Of a stretch of 64,000 bases of DNA, positions 9,467-22,412 are shown piece by piece. Position 1 is the stretch's first letter. Every line of letters begins with the position of its first letter. The DNA comes from Utricularia gibba (lineage: Eukaryota > Streptophyta > Magnoliopsida > Lamiales > Lentibulariaceae): NCBI GenBank assembly GCA_002189035.1, contig NEEC01000018.1, forward strand, positions 1,550,001 through 1,614,000. The letters run 5' to 3'. Made by a program: the position numbers and the translations under genes. The notes under the pieces were generated by a model, which ran no database searches, was not told the DNA's origin, and saw nothing but the letters and a program-made list of their open reading frames with translations.

Positions 9467-11774
9467 TCATAAACACAGTTGGGAGTACTTGGTGTAGTCG
9501 ACTTCCTTCATCCTGATGCAGCATAACATACATTCCGGTAGCTCCTCCGCCTTGTTCCCCTGCTCGATCCGCCACGACGAACGTTATAATCGGAATATGT
9601 CATCGCAGAGTATGGAAAATGAACAAGGACTTTCACCTGAATAGTGAGGCCAAAGTCGAAAATGCAGTGCTTGATTCGATTGTGAAACGACTCTAAGCCT
9701 TTGCGTGCAATGTAGCTGAATCGATGGATATCGAGGTCGATCTCGAAATACTTCTCAGCCTGCAAGGATTGTGATGCTAAGGAACAGAAGTTATGGAGTT
9801 TTTGAATGATACTGAGAGAAGGGAGACATGTTTACGGTGTAGAACTCATGCTGGGGACGAGTGAGGACTGGCTTCTCATTGTAAGCTTGCAGAAGCTTCC
9901 TCTCAGCAGCGGTTAACTGGAGATCCTCAGAGTTGATGACTCGTGCTAGGATCTTCAATCTTTCCCTGAAGGGCAGGTTTGCATCCATGGGAAAGCTTTT
10001 GATCCTCTCGGTATCGTTGGCAACCATTTTCTGCTCAGAAAAACTGATAACTGTCGGAGCTGCGATGCGTTGGTTGAAGAGGGAAGAAATGCTTCCTCAC
10101 CTTGAAGTTTTCTTGGAAATGAAGTGGGAGATCTGGATAGTTTTCAGAGAGCTTGAAGTAAAAAACCATGCTCATTCCAGGTCCATCATACTCATTTTGG
10201 AAAAGAGCAGCAGGATAGAGGGGGATCTGACAGTGTAAAAGAACAAATGAATACTGCAGGTTTCTTATAAGAGCAGAAAGAGCATGTGGTCAACAAACAG
10301 ACCTGGAGGTTGATAACAAGAAGGGGAGGGAGTTCTCCATGCGAAGGAACTTGCGGAAGTTCGACGAATCGAGCAATGTGATTGATTTTGCAGGGAGATA
10401 AGAAAACATCAGCACCGATAGGGATGTAAGCAGAGCAGCTTGAAGCACATTCTTTCCGTTTATCTCTATCATATCAAAGTAGGAAGCTTAAGCATCATGG
10501 AGTGGAATATATGTGCAGTGTGTGAGCTATCTCACCTCACATAGTGCTGTCCACGGACTTTGAAGATGCTTGGTTCGACCCTTGACCAGCTTTCTGGGAT
10601 CTTCTTCTCCAATGGAGAGCACATAATTTGAGAGCCAGCAAAAGGTCTCTGTGTGATTCTCTTGGCTAATCCCCAGATCAAAGAAAGAAGAATGTTAATG
10701 CATGAAGAGTTTTAAAGCCATCTGTGTTTACCAGCTGATCAAGGAGGCCTTACATAAAGATGGATTCTCATGAATTTCATTCCCCTTGAATGAAACAGTA
10801 GGAAAGGATCGTTTCCTTGGGGTTGAAGCCCCTAAAACAGCTGATTTCCTCTTCGGTTCTATGCATTCTTCACAATCAAGACAAGACATCAAAGAATTGA
10901 ATCCACAGTTGGACAATGTGCCTCCCTCATCCTTCCAATGAGTTTTATCAGTAGTTCGAGCTAAGGTTTTGTCCCACAAGGATGGATTCTTGGGTTCAGT
11001 TTCTGGTTCATTGAAGCTAGGCAGTGAATCAATGCTGTTATTATTTACGAATCTTGGAGTGACTACATTCGACAGGGATCCAGTTTGTGATAAATCTGTG
11101 GATGATCAAGATTTGAAATGAGGTACTGCTAGCAGGTAAAAGGAACACAAAGATTCTCAAGTTCATGAGGAAACAAACCATCCCGCATGCTGTAGAATTC
11201 ATCATCGCCATCAGATTCAATAGCAGCATCAGGATCAAACCACGATTCAGCATTTCCTGATTAATCCATGGACTCAACAGCTTAAATACTACCTCAGAAT
11301 AAAAAAAAAGATGAATCAAACATATAAAATTGTAGCTAACAGCATATTGTTCGATGGAAAACAACTGAATATCACAACATCCATCTTTCCCAACGACAAC
11401 AAAGATGAATCAATAATAAATGGCCATCTGAGTTTCATGAGAAGCTTTCTTAGAACCCCATCTCACCAAAAAAAAAAAAAAAAGATTTTTTTGTTTACGC
11501 AGATTCCATTGCATCAGTGGTTTCTTCCCAGCATACATATCAAGCAAGAATGTAAAGTAGAACAAAAATTCCTCTTCATTTTTGATTTGGTCAAACCTTG
11601 AAACGCAGGATTTGTGTAGGAGGCATCCTTCCCGTTAGATGGCTCAACCCTGTGGACATTCCTCGAAGAATGAGCTTTCTTGACTCGTCTTCCTCTCCTC
11701 CGACCTCTCCTGGGTAATCTCGCCTTGCCTTGTACTCTCACAGTTCCGCTGGGCTTGGATCCACAGACACCCAT
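9467..11774 (-). CDS. EDR2 C-terminal (DUF1336) domain protein with acylation-type N-terminus
   Basis: Nine exons: 11597-11774, 11179-11256, 10754-11095, 10536-10665, 10303-10465, 10101-10226, 9836-10030, 9637-9759 and 9467-9559; all phases agree and give 475 residues. The N-terminus MGVCGS fits N-myristoylation at Gly2 and palmitoylation at Cys4, followed by a very basic Arg-rich patch and an acidic segment ([16 protein letters not shown]). The C-terminal half is the DUF1336/EDR2-C domain, with blocks [48 protein letters not shown] and [12 protein letters not shown]. In EDR2 this domain belongs to a lipid-associated regulator of defence and cell death, but this protein has no PH or START domain, so its role is open. 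Membrane attachment is inferred from the N-terminus. Confidence 0.88.
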
Positions 11775-12417
11775 CTTGACTTTTCCCCAAGTAACACACA
11801 AAAACAGCAAAGTCGGATCAAGATCAAAGGGGAAGCAATGCAACTGCTACCCCTTTTACAAGACGGGTTTGGGTGGGTGCTGTATATAAATACAAAGATG
11901 CATCACTCAGCTTCCGAGTTCTTCCAAGAAAATAATTGATTCACCCAATAGAAACCTCCACCTAAAAGGTTTGATCTATGGCATATATAATTAATTACAC
12001 GCTGGTAAGCTGTTTTGGGTGTTGACTTGTCCAATGTTGGCGTCTGCAGTTTCTGAAATCCGTCTACAAACTCTACGCGTACAAGTTGGATTCTGCAGAA
12101 AAATTCAAAGCTAGGCATCCTAGGGAAATATTTCACACTTGTTTTAATGAAGTCAAGCAAAAATCATGGCTATCTTCCCAAAGAGCTTTCAAAGTTCGTT
12201 TCCTTGTTGTTTCCTATGCATTCACATTTACTGAGCAAAAAAGACTGTTTCTTTAATATCCTGAAAAAACAAAAAAACTCATCAATTTGCAGGACAGACG
12301 GTTGAAATCGTGGATGGGACAGGAGAGGTGAACCGTGAACCACCGCTTTGAATGCTGTGATACGTAGGAGTGCTGGTATCCAGGTCCAGGCAGCGATTGG
12401 TTGAGTTTGGGTCTAAA
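11775..12417. other. divergent promoter region, EDR2-like / methyltransferase
   Basis: About 640 bp between two divergently transcribed ATGs. It contains both upstream regions and nothing recognisable as a gene. Confidence 0.5.
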
Positions 12418-14229
12418 ATGGCGACTCTTTTGCCGTTGCCATTGTCGGGGTTCCATGTGGGATGTGGTGAACCTCTCGGCTCGAATTCGCTATTTCCCCT
12501 GTTTCCCCGGAAATGTTTCACGGGCTCTACACATCGTCGCTCTTGTGTCATCACCTTTTCTTACAGTCAGTGGCCTGAAGCTTCGTTTTTTTGGCTAATT
12601 ATATGCTCAGTGGTGATCCTGCGAATGTTTTTGTCAGGAACTAAGAAGGGTTTTATCGGTAACGATGAACAGAGAAATCTTCTTGAAAAATACGGCATTG
12701 ATGCTGGTGATTTCTCGCCTACTACACTTCTGGAGAAGGTAAATGACAAGATTTACAGACATATAATGAAGCTGTGATTTCCTCATCAGTTGTCTGTGAA
12801 TTCAGCAAAGGGGAAAAAAGGCGAAACCTTTGGAGGAGCCTAAGCCTCCACGTGAGACTCACAAATTGCTTCAGGTTTGTGGGTTTCCTTTTATGGGAAT
12901 GCATTTTTCGCATATGAAGCACATTTTTGGTTACCTCATGTTCTTTCTTGTTCGGCATTCAAAATATTGGCTGAAAATCTACTTCTGAAGTAGCATTTCT
13001 GACCTGTGGGGTGGAGTATTGTAACTCGCTTTACGTAGAAGCATTGCTTTTAGAATCGAAAAAAAGGATGTTTTGAATGGTGGAGAAAATAATTGGAGCT
13101 GCAGAATGAATGCTATGAAGACATTAATGGCCATTAGGTGTTTAGGTTCTTGCAGGAACAGCTAGGAGGAAAAAACTACTCTCGCCAAAAGGGATGGATG
13201 TGAGGCCTATGATGGAAGTTGTTAAGGGAGCAGCCTTTGGGATCTTGCAGGTGAGCTGCACTTAGACACTGTTACAAAATTATGTCTCTGGTCCTGAATG
13301 GATCCACAGCCCTTCACTAATCCTACATTGCAGTTAATGAACTTCAAAGATGGCTTAACATTTGAAGTTCATTAAAACAGGCAGCTGGTGGATGTCCCCA
13401 GTCCCTTCGTCCTGGACGATGGTTAGATTTGTATAGTGGTACAGGATCTGTTGGGATTGAAGCTATCAGCAGAGGATGCTCTGAGGTTCATATTACAAGT
13501 TAGGAATCCCCTTTGAGGGCTGTGTGTGTTTTAACAAGCTTTCTTTGCTCATTCTTGCTTTTAGGTTCATTTTGTGGAGATGGATCCTTGGGTAGTTTCT
13601 GATGTCTTGATGAGGAATCTGGAGACAACAGGGTTTGGTGATGTTTCAGTTATACACACTACAAAAGTTGAAAACTTCCTGGCTAATGCTGCAGGATATT
13701 TAGGTAATGTTCTCCAGAAAAGACTTGCAACAAATCTTGCCATTCTTCTTCTTGACTTGCTTTGCTGCTGCAGCAGGAATGTGCCTTATGTATGTTGTTG
13801 CCTTTGTTCTAGGAAAGAATTGGACTTTCGACTATATAAGCGTTACGCCTCCGTATATGCTCGTTGATTATGCTGTTTTGATGCATCAGATCTCAAACTC
13901 TTCATTAGTTGGGGAGAACACCTTCATTGTAACCAGATCTCAGTTTTTCTTTGAATGTCATCATATCTTCCAATTCATGGTTTTAATCCTGTAGCTTACA
14001 ATTGCAGGTTGTTGAGTATCCTTTGAAAACCGACATGCCCGATTCGTGTTCGTGCTTGGTGAAGGTAGCCCTGGAAAGCAACCTTCTTCTTCTTCTCCAT
14101 AAGTTGCTCAAATAGCTCACTGGATCCTCTGTTACACTCCGGCAGATAGCTGATCGGCGCTTCGGCAGGACGCAGCTAGCCATATACGGACCACCATGGG
14201 CTCAAAAGAAGAACAAGCTGGATAAATGA
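12418..14229 (+). CDS. RsmD-family rRNA (guanine-N2) methyltransferase, organellar
   Basis: Eight exons: 12418-12738, 12806-12874, 13146-13250, 13381-13485, 13565-13703, 13813-13928, 14008-14064 and 14146-14229; 331 residues. The SAM-binding motif I is LDLYSGTGSVGIEA (from residue 180), preceded by the RsmD-type start SPKGMDVRPMMEVVKGAAFGIL. Motif IV reads TPPY (258-261) rather than bacterial N/DPPY, as in recalled plant members (At3g28460). The family methylates a guanosine in small-subunit rRNA; here a Ser/Phe-rich N-terminus suggests plastid or mitochondrial targeting. Exon 1 could hide an in-frame 72-bp intron at 12566-12637 with GT and AG ends; both versions stay open. The first ATG is 12418, because the frame opens upstream only at a GTG. 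Confidence 0.88.
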
Positions 14230-14665
14230 CTGGCTTGATACCTTAACCAGCTTGGCACATTCCCAGCTGCAACCTGCGATCCTTTTACCAAACCATCCAA
14301 CATGGAATCAGACGTGAAGATCTCAGCTTCGCTCCCCGTATAACGAATTCCCTGCACACGAAAAGGGATCATATTTGTTTGGAATCACTGGTTTAGGTGA
14401 ATCTGAGAAGCGTTTTTCCTGCTTTCTGCTGCTTCTGGTTGAAGCCGCATGTAACAACAATGTGAACAGATCACAAAAGAATCTACCCATCCAAATGTTC
14501 ATCTGAGATACATGCAGTCTTGGGGTTGAGAAGCCACCCCATGCGGAATTTCACCTTTTCAGCGTCGTTGCCCGAGATTCTGAGAACACACGAGAGCTTG
14601 AACAAGTCACGCTGCCTCAGAAGCTCCCGGTAAGGCTGTGTCGGTGGATTTGTTGGCGGCGACGG
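14202..14665 (-). other. coding-like minus-strand segment, possible small gene or relic
   Basis: Two open segments look protein-like. 14555-14665 reads ...QPYRELLRQRDLFKLSC...GNDAEK and ends at a good donor (AAG then GTGAAA). 14202-14351 begins after a CAG acceptor and reads GIRYTGSEAEIFTSD...NVPSWLRYQ to a TGA. Joined in phase 0 they give about 86 residues. The first segment, however, begins just after an in-frame TAA at 14666-14668 and has no upstream ATG in frame; I found no splice that provides one. The second segment overlaps the last 28 bp of the methyltransferase CDS on the other strand. I do not recognise the family. It may be a degraded gene, an unusual start, or chance. Confidence 0.35.
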
Positions 14666-15251
14666 TTACCTAAAACCTAGGGCTGAGGAAGAAAGGATAG
14701 CGCAAGAGAGAGCAGAAAACGCTACCGATCTGATGAAGGTGGGCATTGACCATGGCCAGCAAGATGGAAGAGAGGATTCAATTCATGGCTGAATAAATTG
14801 TTTTTATTTTAATATTCAAAATTGCAGAAAACATAAAAATAATTTTCTCTTTTTTATTAATAATCATGAAAAATAAAAATAATTTCAAAGAAACTATATT
14901 TTTTACTTTTAAAAAATTAATTTTATGCATTTTTTTTATCCCACTCTAATTTAACTTTTTTTATATTTTAAAAAATATAAAATTATGAAATTTAATATAT
15001 TTAAATGTCACTTTAATCTTTTATGATATTTTTTTCTTTAAAAAATATAAAATCATGAAAATTATATGTTTGTACGTCACTTTCATCACCTTCGTTTAGG
15101 ATAGTGACATTTGGTCATATATTAACTCTAATACGCAAATTTCACAATTTTCTCATATTTTAAATAAGAATATTATATTATTAATTTAAGATAAATATAA
15201 TAGTGAGTTATTCGTTGTAATGAAGATAATTGTTGTATGCAGCCGCAGTGC
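14666..15251. other. AT-rich gap upstream of SNL
   Basis: About 590 bp. 14800-15230 is extremely AT-rich with short poly-T runs and no coding sequence. Confidence 0.5.
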
Positions 15252-15258
15252 TATAAAA
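15252..15258 (+). promoter_or_regulatory. TATA box of the SNL gene
   Basis: TATAAAA at the junction between AT-rich DNA and a GC-richer leader. The ATG is at 15687, so the leader is long and may contain an intron ending at the TTTAG near 15665. Confidence 0.5.
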
Positions 15259-15686
15259 ACAAGGAAGCGCAGAGCAAACTGCAGTGCTCTTAAATCTTTG
15301 TTGGTGTTCTGGAGTTGCGGGTTCTGAGATTGACGCAAAGGGAATCGATAACGTTCGAATCTGAACTGGGTTTTGATCGGTGGAACGTCTCAGTTCTTTT
15401 GGGGTGTCTCGGGTTGGTTAGATCTGTTTTCCCTCCTCTCTGGGTAAGGTTGAAGAAAGGCAGGGGTTACTGTTTTCTATTGCTAGATCGATCTAAGGCA
15501 TCATCTCGCCGCTCGGGGATCAGGGATGGCGTCCCTCTACAGAACCGCAGCGTATAGGCATTGATCGTTACGGAAGAATCGGTCTTTGGGTTTTGTCCTT
15601 TCTTGTGTTAATGACTTTTTTATGTAGTTTTTTGTGCTTACTGGTTTGGTTTTGGTGACGTTTAGGTTGGGATTTCGATCGGGGTG

Positions 15687-18600
15687 ATGAAGCGATCGCG
15701 TGAGGAGGTTTATTCGGGGCCTCCATTTAACCGACCGTTTAATTCTACGTTTCCCCGCGCCGATTTGTAAGCCCTTTTAGAGCATCTTCAATCGTTGTTT
15801 TAGTTCACTGTCAATTGGGATAGGCTGCAATTCGGGTGGGGACGGGGGAGGGGGAGGTTTAGGTTTTTAAACAAACCCATTTGGGCATTCATCATCCTGA
15901 TCTTGGAAAAAAGAAGAGCTTGGATCTTCATGCATTTCTTCAATATACGGATTGTATACCCGCGAGGTGCGTGCGGGGTACAGGGTGTGGCGATGGGTGT
16001 TTTTTTAGCTAGGGTTACAAAACTTCACTCTTCGTACTTATGGAGCCAGAAATGTTTGATGATGGTTTCACGTGATTGGAAAAATTCCATATTTTTCAGA
16101 CTGTGAATCACATTCTCACATTGATTGTTATAGATATGGAAATTCACAAGCTCCTGTAGCTGGTGGGAATGGTGTCAGTGCTATTGTTAATGTTGGAAAC
16201 AGTGCGGTGGGTGGCGATGCTGCGGGAGGCACCCAAAAACTCACTACAAATGACGCCTTAAGTTATTTAAAGCAAGTCAAGGACATGTTCCAAGATCAAA
16301 GAGGGAAGTATGATTGCTTCCTTGACGTTATGAAAGATTTCAAGGGTCAACGGTAAAACCTTTTATAAAAAGAAAAGTCTGAATTAGTGAAATTTTTCGA
16401 AGCATTCTGAAACTTTTATTTCGCATAGGATTGATACAGCTGGTGTCATACGTAGAGTGAAGGAATTGTTTAAGGGGCACCCTGATCTAATCCTTGGGTT
16501 TAACACATTTTTGCCTAAGGGCTATGAAATATCACTCACCGATGATGAACAAGTGCTGCCCCCTAAGCGAACAGTTGAGTTTGAAGAAGCAATCAGTTTT
16601 GTCAACAAAATTAAGGTGAGATTCATTACTTTGTGCAGTGCAGTTTCTTTATTTATCCTATGATGCACAACATTTAATATATAATTTTCCTGCAGAAACG
16701 TTTTCAGAATGATGACCACATTTACAAGTCGTTTCTTGATATCTTAAACATGTACCGGAAGGAACACAAAAGCATTACTGAGGTTTATAGAGAGGTATGA
16801 GCTTTACACTGAGTCCTTCCTATATTTTGAGTTTATTTTCTGTGCACATAAAGGTATCTGTTTATATTACAGCATTGATTGGTTTTTTCATTGTCAACCT
16901 CACTAACCGAAATACATTCACCTGAAGGTAGCAACACTTTTTCGTGGTCACACGGACCTCCTCGAAGAGTTCACAAAATTTTTGCCAGATACTTCAGCTT
17001 CCACTGCACATTCTAATGGTTCTCTCAGTCGCCATTTTTTTAATCATAATGATGAGAAGAACCCCTCCTTGTCTGCTATGAGGAACACATACACAGAAAA
17101 GGTTTATTATATGCTTATTTTTTATTGCAATCGTTTTCTTATTTTTGATGCTTTTGTATTGATATTTGATTGGGGTGTTACCTTGAGCAGCGGCAAATTA
17201 AAGAAAGGGTTTTAGAGCGTAACATAGAACGAGATTTTAGTGTTGAGCGTCCAGATACTGAAGACGATAAAACAGCTATTAAAATGCTGAAGGAGCAAAA
17301 GAAGCTTGCTGAAAGGGAAAGCAGAGACAAGATGAACTGCGATATGAATGCCCGGGACCTTGAAAATGATAATTTGGACGTTAATGTGCACCGGGTTTCT
17401 GAAAAACGGAAGTCTTCTCAAAAATCTGATGACTTTGGAGGAGCTGCAAATTTTGCTTCCTCTGAGAACAGAGATGCATTAAAAAGTGAGATTTCTGCCT
17501 CCTTTTTGGTTGCATTTCACCTTTACAGAGACTGCGGTACGTCAGACTCATTGTGCCTGGAGTTAAAAATTTTTTTGCAAAAAGTTAGAAGAGATGTTGT
17601 ATTCCTGGAAATACTTCGTCTCATAAACTGTTATAAAGATACTTTTCAGTCTAGATAACTTTGGTATGGTAGTTTCACTTTTGACAACTTATTCTGTTTG
17701 ATCTTGCAGGTGCATATAGCAATGAGTTTCTCTTTTGTGAAAAAGTCAAAGAGAGGTTGAACAATGCGGATGATTACCAGGATTTTTTGAAATGTCTTCA
17801 CCTTTACAGCCAAGAAATCATCAGTAGGCATGAATTACAGGATCTGGTATGGCTGCTTTAGTCTAAGAAAAGTTACTTAATATCATATTCGGAAATCGAG
17901 TAGCTTTTGATGTACTAGAGCTTTTTAGTCAAGATGCATTTACCATCAGAGCATAAGAGAACGTACTTGATTTTAAAAGCATCATAGAAAGGTGGATTTT
18001 TGTCTGAAAAAATGACAAACAACTCTTTTTATTGTATTGATCTGAAGGTTTTCCTTCAATGTTGTAAAAAATTAAATATGTAGGACCTCATTCTCATTAA
18101 ATGTGCACTCAGGTAGCTGCTATAATTGGAAAACATGAAGATCTTTTGGAGTGCTTTCATGAGTTTTTGCAACGTTGTGAACGCATGGGTATGCACTGGT
18201 TCTTACTGTTTAAATTCTACTTTCTGGCTGAATTTATGACCTATTTCTTTCTTCTTCAGATGGATTTTTGCCTGGTGTTATGGGAAAAAGTATGTAGTCT
18301 ACCCATCTTCCACACTTCATCCATCTTTCTTTAGGAGATGCCCTTACTCTTCTCATTGTTGTTTCTCCTGTCTACGATGCTTTATGTGACTTTTTTTCAT
18401 TTGAATCAGAATCATCCTGGAACGAGTCAAACACCTCGAAATTATTAAAAATCGAGAGTAAAGAAAAGGAGCATAGGCGTGAAGGCGAGGGTGGTAAAGA
18501 GAAAGAACGGCCCAACTCTAAATACCTGGGGAAGTCCATTCAGGAGCTGGACCTTTCTAATTCTGAATGCTGCACTCCCAGTTATCGGCTTCTTCCTGAT

Positions 18601-21600
18601 GATGTAATATTTCTTAAAACAGAATTTCACAAAAAAGGGTAGCAAAATCTACATTCATTCACATTGTACTAATTATGATGTTGCAGTACCCAATGTCCTC
18701 CGTCAGCCAGAGATCAGAACTTGGTAACCAAGTTCTAAATGACAAATGGGTGTCTGTGACATCTGGAAGTGAGGATTATTCCTTTAAACACATGCGAAGA
18801 AACCAGTACGAAGAAAGCCTTTTCAGATGTGAAGATGATAGGTAACATGGTTTAGTGATTGTGTTAGACTTCAAAATTGGATATCATTTCATCTATACAG
18901 CTTGTTGTTTGTTGTATATGAGATAAAAAATTATAATTTTCTTTTCAGATTTGAACTAGATATGCTGTTGGAGTCAGTGAGTTCTACTTCCAAGCGTGCG
19001 GAGGAACTGCTGAATGGTCTTACAGATAACTCAATTGGAACAGAAGGCCCCATACGAATCGAGGATCATTTCACAGGTTTGTTGAGGCGTTCAAAATTTC
19101 ACACCGCTTGATGTAGGAACCTGTTGTTTGCACTGGTTGCTGAATTCCTTTATTTTTTTAAAAAGCTCTCAACTTAAGGTGCATTGAGCGTCTCTATGGC
19201 GACCATGGACTTGACGTAATGGACATTTTGCGGAAAAATCCCTCTCTGGCATTGCCTGTCATCCTGACACGTCTGAAGCAGAAGCAGGAGGAGTGGACCA
19301 AATGCCGATCAGATTTTAACAAAGTTTGGGCTGAGATATATCAGAAGAATCATGCCAAGACACTTGATCACCGGAGCTTTTATTTCAAGCAGCAGGATTC
19401 GAAGAATTTAAGTACAAAATGTAAGCTAGTTACGTTTCAATATTGTATCTCCACATCTGCTTAGTGATTGTGCTGATTCATTTTTCTATATTCTTATGGA
19501 CAGCATTAGTTGCTGAAATTAAAGAGATCAAGGAGAAAATGCAGAAAGAGGATGATGCTGTTCTTAGTTTTGCAGCTGGAAGTAGGCATTCTTGCAAACC
19601 ACACATGGAATTTGAATATGCTGATGCCGACGTCCAGGACGATGTTTTTAGAATTATCAAGTACTCCTGTGAAGAGATTTGCTCGACAAAAGATCAATTG
19701 CAAAAAGTCATGAGGCTCTGGACAAACTTTGTTGAACCAATTCTGGGGGTACGCTCCCGATCATATGGAGTGGATACCACAGGAGATGGTGGCACAAAGC
19801 ATAAGGTGTTAAAATCAGGTGAAAATGAAGGCGAACCCATTAGTGATGCTGCAGTGGCACTCTCCAAGGAAATCAGGTCTTACAATGAGGATGCTGCAAC
19901 ATCTTCCCAACTTACGAATTTTAATGCTCGTATGGTGAACATGGTTGGAGGGATGAAAGATGGACAAGATATCTCTTTCAGTGAAAGAGATAACATACCT
20001 GCCACTTCAAGACCAAATGCCAATCATGGTATGTACGAGTCAGGGATGACACTTTCCTTCATGATCACTGTCGGATTTTGAATGATTTTGTGTGTTTTTG
20101 ACTTGAAAGTGTCAGTTGCGAGCACAGCACATGTGAGAAATGGACCCATCGATGGGGTTGACAATACAAAACATGTTGCAGATGATCGGCTGTCTTCAGA
20201 GGTTCACTTCTGATTTTGAATTCTAAATCTCATTTTACAGGAGAAACAGTTATTCAGTGGCTAAATCTTCAGAGTATTCTTTTTTAGTATTCGCTAATGT
20301 TTTTCTTTCCCAATATCTGGTATTTTCTTCTTTTCATCAGGATATCTCTTTGGTCTGAATTTTTGTTATTATTCTTATGCAGCAGGGTGAGGAGGTATTG
20401 AAATTGAATCAATCTGCAAATTTTGAATTTGGGGATGTATCCAGACCTATTGGATATAAGGAGGATTTGGTTGGTCCTTGCATGGTTGAGAAAGAAGAGG
20501 GTGAGCTTTCGCCCAATTGTGATTTTGAAGACAATTTTGCGTCCTCTCAAGAGTGCAGTTTGCAAGCCGTGCCTGAGGAAAATGGCATAAATGTAAAGAT
20601 CGAAGCTCAAATAGGGATTAATGATGACGTTCATATCAGGGATAAGGATGATGTAGGTCCAGATGATGAGGACAGTGAAAACATCTCTGTGGATGGAGAA
20701 GATGTTTCTGGCAGTGAGTCTGCTTCTGATGAGTGTTCTCGTGAAGAACGTGAGGAAGAAGAAGATGTGGAGCCGGATGAGATGGATGCCAAAGTTGAGA
20801 GTGAAGGAGAGACTGAGATTGCTGGTGGCGATGGTGGTTCACTGCCTCCATCAGAGCAATATTTGCTTACATGCAAGCCTGTCTGCAAACTTGTTTCAAT
20901 GCCATTTGCTGGCGATGTAATGAGAGAACGACAAGTTCTTTATGGAAATGATTCCCTCTATGTACTCTTTCGCCTGCATCAGGTATGTTTTTAATTACAA
21001 CTGCAACTCTCTGTCTCATAATTCACATCGTCTCTGGGTGCTACATGATTTTACTCCATTGCTCCTGCAGACATTATATGAAAGAATGTTGTTTGCAAAG
21101 ATGCATTTCGTATACAGTGAATCAAGATGCAAAATGACAAAGGAGGCAACGTCTGATCCGTCTGCAAGGTGATCGATTGGCATTCAGGTTTCTGATGCAT
21201 TTGAAGGCTCACTTTTAATTGTTTTTTGGATAATATTTATGCCTCAGGTTCATCAATGCGTTATTTAATTTGCTTGATGGCTCTTATGATAATACAAAGT
21301 TTGAAGATGATTGTCGGTCTCTGATTGGAAATCAAGCATACGTGTTATTTACATTGGACAAGCTGATATATAAGTTGGTAAAGCAGGTATTTTTCCCATA
21401 GTCTCGTATACGTTGGTAGAATACTTCTAGCTCAACATTTTGTTGACTGCTGATCTTGGTTATGTGATTTTTACAGCTCCAAATTGTGTCAAGTGATGAG
21501 GTGTGCTGTAAACTGCTTCAGCTTTTTGACTATGAACAGTCCAGAAAGCCACAGAAGTACGTGGATTCAGTTCACTATGAAAATGTCCATGTGCTTCTGC

Positions 21601-22412
21601 ATGATGAGAATGTATACCGGATTGAATGTGTAAGCCATCTACTTTTTCTTGAAATGTCGTAGGAATTTGGTCAATCCTGAGTTCTGCCCCTTTTTGATGC
21701 AGACGTACAATCCCACCCGGTTATCTTTTCAGCTGATGGATGATGGAAGTGAGAAGGCTGAGGTTGTTGCAGTCTCAATTGATCCTGGTTTTGCTACATA
21801 TCTTCAGTATGACTACCTTTCGGCTGATCATGGGAGGAAGGAGTTATCTGGTATTATCCTAAGGAGGTATGGATCTCAAGATCTTCCCAGAATTTACAAA
21901 ATGATCATTTTTTGCCTTCACATGTGGCATGAATGTACTCTACTTCCCATAGCTCTTCTGCCTATATGTAATTATTGATCCAGTTGCGCCTCTATTCTAC
22001 TTGAGCTGCATGCAGGAACATGCAGAAATACCACAATCTAGACGAATCTCCTGCCCTTGTTAAGGCAACTGAAAGCACCCGGACCATAAATGGGTTGGAA
22101 TGCAAGATGGCATCGACCACATCAAAGGTGTAGTTTTTTTCTATTCTGCCAAAGAAGAAATAGACCCTTTTTGGCTCTGAGAAACTGGCTTGCTTGCATA
22201 GCTAAATTTCCTTTGCTTCTGGTGTCGAAGCTCTAATACGCCTTTTTGAATGCTCGTGCCTACCTCAGATCTCATATGTCCTCGACACTGCTGATTATTT
22301 TATACGTTTGGGACGGACAAAGTATGAACCAGCAGACCAACGTTCACAAGCTCGCAAGGCTGCTGCAACGCAACGGTTTCGTCGGTTCTTAGAGTCCTCT
22401 AACTTACAGTGA
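15687..22412 (+). CDS. SNL: SIN3-like paired amphipathic helix co-repressor (SNL)
   Basis: Twenty-two exons give 1349 residues: 15687-15766, 16134-16352, 16429-16615, 16696-16794, 16928-17101, 17191-17485, 17710-17846, 18113-18188, 18260-18289, 18410-18603, 18687-18841, 18949-19076, 19166-19420, 19504-20028, 20116-20201, 20383-20982, 21071-21168, 21248-21386, 21477-21629, 21703-21866, 22016-22127, 22269-22412. The start [11 protein letters not shown] matches SNL proteins. Three PAH domains follow: [20 protein letters not shown] (from residue 70), [15 protein letters not shown], and [18 protein letters not shown]. The HDAC-interaction region contains [13 protein letters not shown] and the block around [19 protein letters not shown]. 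An acidic linker lies in exon 16, and the C-terminal Sin3 domain ends [15 protein letters not shown] proteins scaffold HDA19-type deacetylases for repression, for example in ABA and ethylene signalling. Exons 15 and 16 have alternative close acceptors. Which SNL (1-6) is not decided. Confidence 0.95.
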
